Positions 8,493-17,117 of a DNA stretch of 64,000 nt are shown here, piece by piece. This stretch comes from UMGS1519 sp050951095. Lineage in GTDB: Bacteria > Actinomycetota > Coriobacteriia > Coriobacteriales > Eggerthellaceae. The number at the start of each line of letters is the position of its first letter. Position 1 is the first letter of the stretch. The notes beneath the pieces were generated by a model that saw only the letters and a list, made by a program, of their open reading frames with translations, did no database searches and was not told where the DNA came from. The stretch spans positions 168,265-232,264 of the forward strand of contig JBMNIQ010000006.1 of the NCBI GenBank assembly GCA_050951095.1, given 5' to 3'. The translations under genes were made by a program, and so were the position numbers.

Positions 8493-9112
8493 TATGCCAG
8501 CACCTCCTGGATGTAGTTCAGGGCATCGGTGGTGATGACCAGATTCTTGTTATTGATGATGTCGTACGTGTTGATAGCGGTTGCGGGGATGACCAGCACC
8601 TTCGGCAGGTTGCGGAAGGACAGGTACGTGTTGACATCCTCGGAGCCCACGATCAGCGTCACGCGGCCTTCGATGCCCAGAGCCTCGAATGCCTTGCGGG
8701 CATCCTTCGTGCAGGGCTTGTCGAACTTCGTCTCCAGCACGGTCAGCTCGCCGTCGGCCAGCTTCGCGGACAGAGCGGAACGCATAGCCAGCTTAACGAC
8801 CTTCTTGTTGACCTTCTTGGCATAGGAGCGCGGATGAGGGCCGAACACGGTGCCGCCGCCAGCCCATTGGGGTGCGCGGATGGTGCCCTGACGAGCACGG
8901 CCGGTGCCCTTCTGCCTCCACGGCTTCTTGCCGCCGCCGCGAACCTGGCCGCGCGTGAGCGTGTCATGGGTGCCCTGGCGCCAGGCGGCCTGCTGGGCAA
9001 CGACGACCTCGTGCATGACGGTCTTGTTCGGCTCGATGCCGAACACGCCGTCGGCGAGATCGACGTCGCTGACCTTCTTGCCAGCTGCGTCTTTCACTTC
9101 GATAGTAGTCAT
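8492..9112 (-). CDS. rplD: 50S ribosomal protein L4
   Basis: 206 residues with the L4 core: an extended basic loop (QAAWRQGTHDTLTRGQVRGGGKKPWRQKGTGRARQGTIRAPQWAGGG), the conserved FGPHPRSYAKKVNKKV, and the C-terminal domain ending in LNYIQEVLA. L4 is an early assembly protein of the large subunit and in some bacteria represses its own operon. It lies between rplC and rplW in the standard order. Confidence 0.97.
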   Translation of the reverse strand: MTTIEVKDAAGKKVSDVDLADGVFGIEPNKTVMHEVVVAQQAAWRQGTHDTLTRGQVRGGGKKPWRQKGTGRARQGTIRAPQWAGGGTVFGPHPRSYAKKVNKKVVKLAMRSALSAKLADGELTVLETKFDKPCTKDARKAFEALGIEGRVTLIVGSEDVNTYLSFRNLPKVLVIPATAINTYDIINNKNLVITTDALNYIQEVLA

Positions 9113-9136
9113 AGTTGCTTAAACTCCTCGTATTCC

Positions 9137-9757
9137 TTATGCCAAGCGCACGCGGACCGTGGCGTTCTTGCCACCGGGGACCGCACCCTTGACCACGATC
9201 AGGTTCTGTTCAGCGTCCACACGGACAACCTCGAGGTTCTTGACCGTCACGGTATCGCAGCCCATGTGGCCCGGCAGACGCAGGCCCTTGAACACGCGGG
9301 ACGGGGTGGCGCACTGTCCAACGGAACCCGGAGCGCGATGGAAGTGCGCACCGTGTCCGCCAGGGCCGCCGGCGAAGTTGTAACGACGCATAACGCCTGC
9401 GAAGCCCTTGCCCTTGGACGTGCCGGTGACGTCGACCTTCTTCGCGTCGGCGAAGTTGGAGACGGTCACGGTGTCGCCGGTGTTGTACTCGGCGGCGGAG
9501 TCCACGCGGACCTCGCGGAGATGCTTGACGGGCTCGACGCCCAGCTTCTCGAAATGACCGCCCATGGGCTTGTTCACATGCTTGGCGCGAATGGCACCGA
9601 AGCCCAGCTGAACAGCCTCATAGCCGTCGGTCTCGGCGGTCTTGATCTGGCAGATGGTGTTCGGCTCTGCCTGAATAACCGTAACGGGCAGCAGACAATC
9701 GTTCTCGTCGAAGATCTGAGTCATGCCCAATTTGTATCCATAGATGGTTTCGATCAT
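9137..9757 (-). CDS. rplC: 50S ribosomal protein L3
   Basis: The start is placed at 9757 (MIETIYGYKLGMTQIFDE), which has GGGAAGTGAGAGAC just upstream; the longer in-frame reading to 9799 adds residues not found in L3. The protein is 206 residues with the family motif KGFAGVMRRYNFAGGPGGHGAHFHRAPGSVGQCATPSRVFKG, the loop that reaches the peptidyl transferase centre. It lies in the standard rpsJ-rplC-rplD order, 24 bases before rplD. Confidence 0.97.
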   Translation of the reverse strand: MIETIYGYKLGMTQIFDENDCLLPVTVIQAEPNTICQIKTAETDGYEAVQLGFGAIRAKHVNKPMGGHFEKLGVEPVKHLREVRVDSAAEYNTGDTVTVSNFADAKKVDVTGTSKGKGFAGVMRRYNFAGGPGGHGAHFHRAPGSVGQCATPSRVFKGLRLPGHMGCDTVTVKNLEVVRVDAEQNLIVVKGAVPGGKNATVRVRLA

Positions 9758-9773
9758 GTTGTCTCTCACTTCC

Positions 9774-10082
9774 CTACAGCTTGATCTCGATGTCGACACC
9801 GGCCGGGAGGTCGAGACGCATCAGGGAATCGACCGTAGAGGGGGTCGGCTCCAGGATGTCGATCAGACGCTTATGCGTACGCATCTCGAACTGCTCGCGG
9901 GAATCCTTATCCACGTGCGGGCCGCGGACGACCGTGAACAGGTTGCGCTCGGTCGGCAGCGGGATAGGACCGGAAATCTTTGCACCCGTCTTCTGCGCCG
10001 TGTCGACGATGAGCTTCGTGGACTGGTCCACGATCTCATGGTCATAGCCCTTGAGGCGAATGCGAATCTTCTGATTAGCCAC
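9774..10082 (-). CDS. rpsJ: 30S ribosomal protein S10
   Basis: The start is a GTG at 10082 (VANQKIRIRLKGYDHEIVDQS): GGAGGT lies 7 bases before it, and the upstream in-frame ATG at 10097 overlaps that ribosome site. The resulting 102 residues match normal S10 length. Motifs include GPIPLPTERNLFTVVRGPHVDKDSREQFEMRTHKRLIDI. S10 is a small-subunit head protein and also partners NusB in antitermination. In most bacteria tuf lies between fusA and rpsJ. Here only 39 bases separate them. Confidence 0.97.
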   Translation of the reverse strand: MANQKIRIRLKGYDHEIVDQSTKLIVDTAQKTGAKISGPIPLPTERNLFTVVRGPHVDKDSREQFEMRTHKRLIDILEPTPSTVDSLMRLDLPAGVDIEIKL

Positions 10083-10121
10083 TTGTTTTACCTCCATGTA
10101 AATGCGGTGCGAGGCATCGGC

Positions 10122-12227
10122 CTACGCGTTACCGCCAGCTTTGCTGATGATTTCTTCTGCCACGGCCTTCGGCACCGGCTTGTAGCTATCGAACTGCATA
10201 GTGTACGAAGCACGGCCCTGCGTGGTAGAACGCAGGTCGGTTGCATAGCCGAACATTTCGCTCAGCGGCACTTCCGCATTGACGACCTTCGCGTTGCCGC
10301 GGTCGCCCATGCCCTGGATGGCACCGCGACGGCTGGACAGGTTGCCCATAACGTCGCCCAGGTACTCCTCGGGCGTTTCGACCTCAACGGACATGACGGG
10401 CTCCATGATGACGCAGTCGGCCTTCTTCAGAGCATCCTTCAGCGCCATGGAACCGGCAACCTTGAATGCGGCCTCGGAGGAGTCGACCTCGTGGTAAGAA
10501 CCGTCGACCAGGTGCACCTTGATGTCCACGACCGGGTAGCCTGCCAGGACGCCGTTGTTCATGGCCTCCTGAATGCCCTTGTCAACAGAGCCGATGTACT
10601 CCTTGGGGATGGCGCCGCCCACGATCTCGTTGCAGAACTCGTAGCCGAAGCCGGCCTCCATGGGCTCCAGGTTGATAATGGCATGGCCGTACTGGCCGCG
10701 GCCGCCGGACTGGCGGACGAACTTGCCCTCGGCGTTCTGGACCGGCTTCGTGGCAGCCTCGCGGTACGCAACCTGCGGCTTGCCGACGTTTGCCTCGACC
10801 TTGAACTCGCGCAGCAGACGGTCGACGATGATCTCCAGATGGAGCTCGCCCATGCCGGCGATGATGGTCTGGCCCGTCTCCTCGTTCGTATGAACGCGGA
10901 ACGTCGGGTCCTCTTCGGCCAGCTTCTGCAGAGCAACGGAGATCTTGTCCTGCTCGGCCTTCGTCTTGGGCTCCACGGCGATGTCGATAACGGGGTCGGG
11001 GAACTCCATGGACTCCAGCACGATGGGATGCTCCTCATCGGTCAGGGAGTCGCCCGTCGTGGTGTCCTTCAGGCCGACGACGGCGATGATGTCGCCTGCG
11101 GCGCAGTGGTCCACGTCGACGCGGTCGTTCGCGTTCATCTCCAGCATGCGGCCAATGCGCTCCTTCTTGCCCTTCGTGGCATTCTCGACATAGGAGCCGG
11201 AATCCAGATGGCCGGAATAGACGCGCAGGTAGGTCAGCTTGCCCACGAACGGGTCGGTCATGATCTTGAATGCCAGAGCGGCGAACGGAGCCTTCGGATC
11301 GGCCGGACGCTCGTCCTCCTCGCCCGTCTCCGGGTTCGTGCCCTTGATGGGCGGCACGTCAACAGGAGAAGGCAGGTAATCGACAACGGCATCCAGCAGC
11401 TCCTGAACGCCCTTGTTCTTGTAAGCGGAGCCAACCAGAACCGGGTGCAGCTCGCAGGCCAGAACGCCCTTGCGGATGGCGGCCTTCAGCTGGTCGGTGG
11501 GGACCTCCTCTTCCATGAGGACCTTCTCCATCAGGTCGTCATCGAAGTCGGCAGCAGCCTCCAGCAGCTCGGAGCGACATTCCTCGGCCTTGGCCTTGAA
11601 CTCGTCGGGGATCTCGTCCATGGGCTCGGGGTACGTCATGCCCTTCTCGTCGGCCTTGAAGTCCCAAGCGGTCATGGTAACCAGGTCGACCAGGCCCCAG
11701 AAGTTGTCCTCGGCGCCCATGGGCAGCTGAATGGCAACGGCAGGAGCGGCCAGGCGATCCTTCATCGTGTCGATGGCATGGAAGAAGTCGGCGCCCACGC
11801 GGTCGAACTTGTTGATGAACGCGATGCGGGGGACGTTGTAGCGATGAGCCTGACGCCAAACGGTCTCAGACTGCGGCTGAACACCGGCAACGGCATCGAA
11901 CACGGCCACTGCGCCGTCGAGGACGCGCAGAGAACGCTCGACCTCGGCCGTGAAGTCCACGTGGCCCGGGGTGTCGATGATCTGCATGCGGTATTCGTGG
12001 TCATCCTTCTTCCAGTAGCAGGTGGTAGCTGCCGACGTAATGGTTACGCCGCGCTCCTGCTCCTGCGCCATCCAGTCCATGGTGGCGGCGCCGTCATGGA
12101 CCTCGCCGATCTTATGGGTCTTGCCGGTGTAGTAGAGGATGCGCTCGGTAGTGGTGGTCTTACCGGCATCGATGTGGGCCATGATGCCGAAGTTACGGGT
12201 GAATTCCAGACCGGGTTTCTTAGCCAT
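10122..12227 (-). CDS. fusA: Translation elongation factor G
   Basis: 701 residues, full length. The GTPase motifs are clear: G1 AHIDAGKTT, switch region GAATMDWMAQEQERGVTITSA, G3 DTPGHVDF and G4 NKFDRVGADF. They are followed by domain II, the GMGELHLEI block of domain III and the C-terminal RGAIQGMGDRGNAKVVNAEVPLSEMFGYATDLRSTTQGRASY. EF-G drives translocation and ribosome recycling. It is 15 bases downstream of rpsG in the str operon. Confidence 0.98.
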   Translation of the reverse strand: MAKKPGLEFTRNFGIMAHIDAGKTTTTERILYYTGKTHKIGEVHDGAATMDWMAQEQERGVTITSAATTCYWKKDDHEYRMQIIDTPGHVDFTAEVERSLRVLDGAVAVFDAVAGVQPQSETVWRQAHRYNVPRIAFINKFDRVGADFFHAIDTMKDRLAAPAVAIQLPMGAEDNFWGLVDLVTMTAWDFKADEKGMTYPEPMDEIPDEFKAKAEECRSELLEAAADFDDDLMEKVLMEEEVPTDQLKAAIRKGVLACELHPVLVGSAYKNKGVQELLDAVVDYLPSPVDVPPIKGTNPETGEEDERPADPKAPFAALAFKIMTDPFVGKLTYLRVYSGHLDSGSYVENATKGKKERIGRMLEMNANDRVDVDHCAAGDIIAVVGLKDTTTGDSLTDEEHPIVLESMEFPDPVIDIAVEPKTKAEQDKISVALQKLAEEDPTFRVHTNEETGQTIIAGMGELHLEIIVDRLLREFKVEANVGKPQVAYREAATKPVQNAEGKFVRQSGGRGQYGHAIINLEPMEAGFGYEFCNEIVGGAIPKEYIGSVDKGIQEAMNNGVLAGYPVVDIKVHLVDGSYHEVDSSEAAFKVAGSMALKDALKKADCVIMEPVMSVEVETPEEYLGDVMGNLSSRRGAIQGMGDRGNAKVVNAEVPLSEMFGYATDLRSTTQGRASYTMQFDSYKPVPKAVAEEIISKAGGNA

Positions 12228-12242
12228 GTACTACCACTCCCA

Positions 12243-12713
12243 CTAGAAACGGTAGTGCGAGAACGCACGGTTGGATTCGGCCATCTTATACAGATCCTCG
12301 CGACGCTTGACGGAGGCACCCTGGCCGTTGGCGGCATCCATGATCTCGGAAGCCAGGCGCAGCTTCATGGTGTGCTCCTTGCGCTTGCGGGAGAAGTCCA
12401 CGATCCAGCGGATAGCCAGCGTGGTGGCGCGACGGGAGTTGACCTCCACGGGCACCTGGTACGTGGCACCGCCGACACGCTTGGGCTTGACCTCCAGCGT
12501 GGGACGGACGTTGTCCATGGCCTTCTTGAAAACGCTCAGCGGATCGTCGCCGGTCTTCTCGGCAACGATGTCGAAAGCGCCATAAACGATGTTCTCGGCG
12601 GTGCTCTTCTTACCGTCGAGAAGAACCTTGTTGATCAGCTGCGTGACCAAGCGATTGTTATAAACGGCATCCGCCTGCACTTCGCGGCGGTTTGCTGCTG
12701 CACGACGCGGCAT
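12243..12713 (-). CDS. rpsG: 30S ribosomal protein S7
   Basis: 156 residues with the S7 signatures MPRRAAANRREV, NKVLLDGKKSTAENIVYGAFDIV, NVRPTLEVKPKRVGGATYQVPVEV and KREDLYKMAESNRAFSHYRF. It nucleates assembly of the 30S head and can autoregulate the str operon. It lies between rpsL and fusA in the standard order. Confidence 0.98.
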   Translation of the reverse strand: MPRRAAANRREVQADAVYNNRLVTQLINKVLLDGKKSTAENIVYGAFDIVAEKTGDDPLSVFKKAMDNVRPTLEVKPKRVGGATYQVPVEVNSRRATTLAIRWIVDFSRKRKEHTMKLRLASEIMDAANGQGASVKRREDLYKMAESNRAFSHYRF

Positions 12714-12755
12714 ATAACTTCCTTTCTTGGAATGAAACGAATTAACGTTCGTCTA

Positions 12756-13130
12756 CTAGTTCTTGGGCTTCTTGGCGCCGTAGCGGCTGCGAGCCTGCAT
12801 ACGACCATCGACAGCAGCGCAGTCGAGGGTGGCGCGAATGATCTTGTAACGGACACCGGGGAGGTCCTTAACACGGCCGCCGCGGAGCAGCACCATGCTG
12901 TGCTCCTGCAGGTTGTGGCCCTCGCCGGGGATATACGCGGTAACTTCCATGCCGTTCACCAGACGGACACGGGCCACCTTACGAAGGGCCGAGTTCGGCT
13001 TCTTCGGGGTGGTGGTATAAACGCGGGTGCAGACGCCGCGCTTCTGAGGGTTGCCCTTAAGTGCGGGGGTCTTGGACTTGACTTCGGCCCGCTTGCGGCC
13101 CTTGCGGACCAACTGATTGATAGTAGGCAA
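12756..13130 (-). CDS. rpsL: 30S ribosomal protein S12
   Basis: 124 residues: MPTINQLVRKGRKR, KSKTPALKGNPQKRGVCTRVYTTTPKKPNSALRKVARVRL, PGEGHNLQEHS and a GVRYKIIRATLDC block. S12 lines the decoding centre. At the usual streptomycin-resistance positions the sequence reads lysine in TTPKKPNSALRK, the susceptible form. It is the first gene of the str operon, and the promoter lies about 135-165 bases upstream. Confidence 0.98.
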   Translation of the reverse strand: MPTINQLVRKGRKRAEVKSKTPALKGNPQKRGVCTRVYTTTPKKPNSALRKVARVRLVNGMEVTAYIPGEGHNLQEHSMVLLRGGRVKDLPGVRYKIIRATLDCAAVDGRMQARSRYGAKKPKN

Positions 13131-13265
13131 AATTCACTCCTTCGATTTACCTATGCTTCTCTTCGCCCGCTTTCGTTCCCAGGCGAAGCGAACGTCTTTC
13201 CTGTTTCGGGTGCGCTCAGCTGTTGCGCACGCAAAACAAACGCCCTTTTCAAGGCGCGATATGGA

Positions 13266-13294
13266 AATTTATCACCGTGTTATAGGTGTGTCAA
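13266..13294 (-). promoter_or_regulatory. Housekeeping promoter of the str/S10 operon
   Basis: The minus strand shows TTGACA (13289-13294), a 17-base spacer and TAAATT (13266-13271), a near-consensus sigma-70 promoter about 135 bases before rpsL. The long leader leaves room for regulation. Confidence 0.8.
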
Positions 13295-13533
13295 ACGCCA
13301 CGCACCCGGGCGTGTCCATGTCTCCACATTTCGTTTTCGCAGGTCATAGCGATTGTTTTGCAAGTTACTCCCGAAAATGGCGGCATTCGGGGCAATTTTT
13401 TCGAAATTGGGTATTGCCCCCTGTGCCAATAGGTCGTACTTCGTCGATATTCGCCTGGTTTTCTGCCGAAATTGCGTCCGAATGGGAAGGTATCCCGCGT
13501 TATTTCGCGTCGCTTCGCACGAAACGACAGCCG

Positions 13534-13569
13534 GATGCCCTCATTGATGCCCTCATTGATGCCCTCATT
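13534..13569. repeat. Three perfect tandem copies of a 12-bp unit
   Basis: GATGCCCTCATT is repeated exactly three times in the 541-base gap between rpsL and ppaC. The copies are in frame with a short open frame, but no gene is convincing there. The remainder of the gap (13131-13671) holds the rpsL promoter and a GC-rich inverted repeat near 13595-13642 past the ppaC stop. Confidence 0.85.
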
Positions 13570-13671
13570 AATAGTTAGAAGCGGACCGAGATACGAAGAG
13601 GGACCGAATGGCCGCGGCACTGCCGGGCTTTCCGGTCCCCTCCTTAGTATTGCGCCGATGAATGAGACGAG

Positions 13672-15030
13672 CTATTCAAGAATGCGGGACGCAACCTGCT
13701 TCTTGCGGCTGAGGATTCCCGGCATCCAAACGCTGCCGTTGGTCGTATCGATGCCGAACGACTTGTCAACGTGGCGATGGTTGCCTTCCACCACGAACTG
13801 GCTGCCTTCGGCAAGGATGTCTGTCAGCATCAGCAGCACGAAGTCGTAGCCCTTGTCCTTGATGAGCTGGTTCATGTACGCGCGGATCTCGTCCTCGCGA
13901 TCCAGCAGCGCCTTCAGGGCCACCGTCTCATGCTGGGCGATGAGCAGGCTGACGTCGCCCACCTGGAATTCCTTCGCGTCAGCGCCGACCAGCTGGTCCA
14001 CCGGCATGTTCGCGTCATCGCCGCGGCACTGGAACACCTGCAGGCCGAACTCCATATAGTCGCAGCCGATGACCTCCTCGGACAGGTAGCGCACCTGCTC
14101 GTGGTCGATGGGACGAGCCGTGGGCGACTTGAGCACCACGGTGTCCGTCAGGATAGCGGACAGCAGCACCTCGCCGATGCTCTTTGGGATCTCCACGTTG
14201 TTCGTACGGAACTGCTGCGTGATGATGGTTGCCGTGGAACCCACCGGGAAGTTGAAGAAGCGAATAGGATGCGTGGTGCTGATGTCGCCGATGCGGTGAT
14301 GGTCGATGATCTCGACCACGTCGGCGCTCTCGATGCCGGGAGCCGCCTGGCGCGATTCGTTGTGGTCAACCAGAACCACCTTGCGCTTCGGCTGCTTTGC
14401 CACATCGGAACGCGTCACGATGCCGATGCACACACCGTTGTCGTCCAGGACCACTGCTTCGCGCAGGGAGTGGTTCATCAGATCCTCAACGGCTTCCTTC
14501 AGCAGCTGATTCTTGTCAAGCTTCAGCACATCGGGCTCGTAGATCTTCGCCACCTTCTCGGATAGCGAGGCAATGAGGTCGTTCGCCACGGCCAGGTTGT
14601 CGTCCTGGCGATCGGCGGCAGCAATATAGCGCTCGGCGATCATGCGCGTGGTGATGAGGCCCTTGTACCGACCCTCGTCGTCCACGACCACCAGCGAGCG
14701 CACATTGTGCTGATGCAGCGCACGGCCGGCTTCCAGCAGATGCGAATTCTCGTTGATGGTGTACGGGTTGCGCGTCATGACGTCGGACACGCGCGGGTAC
14801 ACATGGCTGATGACCATGGGCGGCTCGATGCCGTTGCGCTCCAGCACCCACTGCGTCTCCGGGGGCATGGGACCAAGGCGGGCCGGCACGTAGCGGACCG
14901 GATCGCCGTCTGCGTCAACTTCGTTGTTGCGCTTGGCCATCTCGTTCTTGAAGTAGACATAGGCAACGGCGGAAGAGATCGCGTCGTTGTCGGGATTGCG
15001 GTGTCCCACAATGATGGTGGGTAAATCCAT
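13672..15030 (-). CDS. ppaC: CBS-domain manganese-dependent inorganic pyrophosphatase (family II)
   Basis: 452 residues. The N-terminal DHH domain starts with IIVGHRNPDNDAISSAVAYVYF. It is interrupted by two CBS repeats (around residues 80-130, VSDVMTRNPYTINENSHL, and 185-225, LREAVVLDDNGVCIGIVTRSDV). The DHH core then resumes with KVVLVDHNESRQA and the metal-binding VVEIIDHHRIGD, followed by a DHHA2 domain. It hydrolyses pyrophosphate to drive biosynthesis. CBS versions are known to be inhibited by AMP/ADP and activated by ATP or diadenosine polyphosphates. No DRTGG insert is seen. AAGGAG precedes the start. Confidence 0.95.
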   Translation of the reverse strand: MDLPTIIVGHRNPDNDAISSAVAYVYFKNEMAKRNNEVDADGDPVRYVPARLGPMPPETQWVLERNGIEPPMVISHVYPRVSDVMTRNPYTINENSHLLEAGRALHQHNVRSLVVVDDEGRYKGLITTRMIAERYIAAADRQDDNLAVANDLIASLSEKVAKIYEPDVLKLDKNQLLKEAVEDLMNHSLREAVVLDDNGVCIGIVTRSDVAKQPKRKVVLVDHNESRQAAPGIESADVVEIIDHHRIGDISTTHPIRFFNFPVGSTATIITQQFRTNNVEIPKSIGEVLLSAILTDTVVLKSPTARPIDHEQVRYLSEEVIGCDYMEFGLQVFQCRGDDANMPVDQLVGADAKEFQVGDVSLLIAQHETVALKALLDREDEIRAYMNQLIKDKGYDFVLLMLTDILAEGSQFVVEGNHRHVDKSFGIDTTNGSVWMPGILSRKKQVASRILE

Positions 15031-15562
15031 TGCGGCTCCTTAACTAATTAATAGATTGCGTTGCCGGCACCCGCAGGCCGCATGCCCCGCTGCGCCGGCA
15101 ACTTGTTATGGTACCTATTTCGCCGGGTCGTTTCCATATTCGCCACGGCATATCCACCCCGTCTGCGCCCCTACCGCGCGTTGGGCCGCCAGCATCTGCC
15201 GCATGTGCTGGCAGCATATTCCCTCCACCTGCGCCCCTGCCGCACGGACGCCTCTTAGCAATATAAGAACGCGTGCACAGACCGCAGTGCGGCACGAAAC
15301 CCCGCCAGCAACCCTTACAAGCACCCGCCGTCTTTAACCTTTTGTTCATGTTATTGGTGTGTTTGTTGACATATGCGTCATGCTTACTATACAAGGTAGT
15401 TACGGCTTATTTTCGTCATATTCCCTGTTCATTGGTCGTCTTTCTATGCTCGAGCCCTAATATTCCCCTCTTCGCAAATTTGATCCGAAATTAGCATAGA
15501 CACACATGCGTGAAATCTGTTACCTTGACGGTCGTTATACCGACGATAGGAAGGCCTTGCTT
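15031..15562. other. Intergenic region between divergent ppaC and the first transporter
   Basis: No credible gene in 532 bases. It carries the leader and promoter of the transporter, plus GC-rich inverted segments at 15060-15250 without T-runs. The GC content falls sharply after about 15330, as expected for a promoter area. Confidence 0.6.
15366..15393 (+). promoter_or_regulatory. Sigma-70 type promoter for the first ArsB/NhaD transporter
   Basis: TTGACA (15366-15371), a 16-base spacer and TATACA (15388-15393) face the transporter gene, leaving a leader of about 165 bases. Confidence 0.65.
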
Positions 15563-16834
15563 ATGACACCTGACCAGATTATCGCCCTCGTCATCTTCCT
15601 GGGAGTGATGGTTCTCATCGTCACCGAGAAGGTGCACCGCACGTCTGCCGCACTCGCAGGCGCCGTGCTGCTTTTCCTCACCGGCATCATCAGCTTCGAC
15701 GATGGCATCAAGTCGATCGACTTCAACACCATCGGCGTCCTCACCGGCATGATGCTATTCGTTGCCGTGGTAAAGCAGTCCGGTCTCTTCGAATACCTGG
15801 CATACAAGTCGGCGAAGATGGCAAAAGGCGACCCATGGCGCATCATGGTCGCGTTCGTTCTGATTACCGCAGTCTGTTCGGCAATCTTGGACAACGTCAC
15901 CACCGTTTTGCTCATAGCACCCATGACGCTTACGATCTGCAAGATCCTGGACGTCAACCCCGTGCCGTACTTCATGACGCAGATCCTGGCAAGCAACATC
16001 GGCGGCACGGCAACGCTCATCGGCGACCCGCCGAACATCATGATCGGCTCGTCCGCCGGGCTGACATTCTTCGACTTCGTCCTGTATGACGGCCCCGCCG
16101 TGGTGCTGTCCCTGATTGCCTGCATCGTGGTCTTCAAGTTCATCTACGGCCGCAAGATGACGGCAACCGCCGAGGCCGAAGCCATCGTGATGGACCTGGA
16201 TGAGAAGAGCGTTATCCGCGATGAGGGTCTGTTCAAGAAGAGCATCGTCATGATCCTGGTCGTGACCGTCGCCTTCATGCTCCACGGCCAGCTGGGTCTG
16301 GAGAGCTCCGTTATCGCACTGACCGCTGCGGCCATCATGCTGCTCATCGGCGGGCAGGACATCGAGGAGATGATCCTGGGCGTGGAATGGACCACGATCG
16401 GCTTCTTCGCGGGCCTGTTCATCGTGGTCGGCGGCCTTGAGCATACTGGCCTGATCACCATGCTTGCCGATTGGATCATGAACGTGACTGGCGGCAATAT
16501 GGTCCTGACCATGATCGTGGTGCTGTGGGTGTCCGCAATCGTCTCGGCGGTCCTGGACAACATCCCCTTCACTGCAACCATGATCCCCGTCCTGCTTACC
16601 ATGGAGGCATCCGGCATGGACGTTATGCCGCTGTGGTGGGCACTGTCCCTGGGCGCCTGCCTGGGCGGCAACGGCACCATCATCGGCGCCTCCGCGAACG
16701 TGGTGCTCTCCGGCATCTCGAACCGCGAGGGCTACCCCATGACCTTCGTCAGCTTCCTGAAGGTGGGCATGCCGCTGATGATCATGACCGTGGCCATCTC
16801 GACGGTGTACCTGCTGGTCCGCTTCCCCATGTAA
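15563..16834 (+). CDS. ArsB/NhaD-type ion transporter, first copy
   Basis: The start at 15563 (MTPDQIIALVIF) has AGGAAGG about 9 bases upstream. The 423 residues form roughly 11-12 hydrophobic segments. The signature ILASNIGGTATLIGDPPNIMIGSSAGL and the matching C-terminal half-repeat SLGACLGGNGTIIGASANVVLSGI are typical of the ArsB/NhaD superfamily (arsenite permeases, NhaD Na+/H+ antiporters and P-protein relatives). The substrate is not certain: there is no arsR/arsC nearby, so cation/proton antiport or organic anion transport is at least as likely as arsenite efflux. The next gene encodes a close paralogue. Confidence 0.88.
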   Translation: MTPDQIIALVIFLGVMVLIVTEKVHRTSAALAGAVLLFLTGIISFDDGIKSIDFNTIGVLTGMMLFVAVVKQSGLFEYLAYKSAKMAKGDPWRIMVAFVLITAVCSAILDNVTTVLLIAPMTLTICKILDVNPVPYFMTQILASNIGGTATLIGDPPNIMIGSSAGLTFFDFVLYDGPAVVLSLIACIVVFKFIYGRKMTATAEAEAIVMDLDEKSVIRDEGLFKKSIVMILVVTVAFMLHGQLGLESSVIALTAAAIMLLIGGQDIEEMILGVEWTTIGFFAGLFIVVGGLEHTGLITMLADWIMNVTGGNMVLTMIVVLWVSAIVSAVLDNIPFTATMIPVLLTMEASGMDVMPLWWALSLGACLGGNGTIIGASANVVLSGISNREGYPMTFVSFLKVGMPLMIMTVAISTVYLLVRFPM

Positions 16835-16873
16835 GGAAGATTGCTCGCAGCGAACATCGAAGGCTTCGCACCG

Positions 16874-16905
16874 AAGGCCCTGTCGCATATGCGGCGGGGC
16901 CTTTC
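16874..16905 (+). terminator. Terminator after the first transporter
   Basis: A hairpin with arms AAGGCCC and GGGCCTT around TGTCGCATATGCGGC (itself containing GCATATGC), followed by TTTCCCGTT, 40 bases after the stop. It separates the two paralogous transporter genes into different transcripts. Confidence 0.75.
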
Positions 16906-17103
16906 CCGTTGCGGAAGAGCTTGCGGCCCCTGCGTGCGTCAGAAAGCAGCTCCGTATACATCCGGAGCGCCCGTTAGGAGGCGATACCGTCAGTTTTCGC
17001 AATCTGTGTCATATTCCGCATGATTTATGGGACAAACGAGCCGTTTTCTGAATGATTCTGAATGAATTCCCGCTTGATTTGTAGACGCTATGAATAAGTT
17101 TGG

Positions 17104-17109
17104 CTATAC
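17104..17109 (+). promoter_or_regulatory. -10 box very close to the second transporter start
   Basis: TATACT ends 8 bases before the ATG at 17118, and no ribosome site is seen in front of that ATG. The spacing suggests a transcript starting at or next to the start codon (leaderless mRNA). No good -35 is visible. Confidence 0.45.
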
Positions 17110-17117
17110 TCGCCCAC

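Noticed and set aside
9744..13349. A 1201-codon open frame on the plus strand opposite rplC-rpsL
   Set aside because: It is the antisense shadow of seven well-identified ribosomal and elongation factor genes in GC-rich DNA and has no domain or ribosome site.
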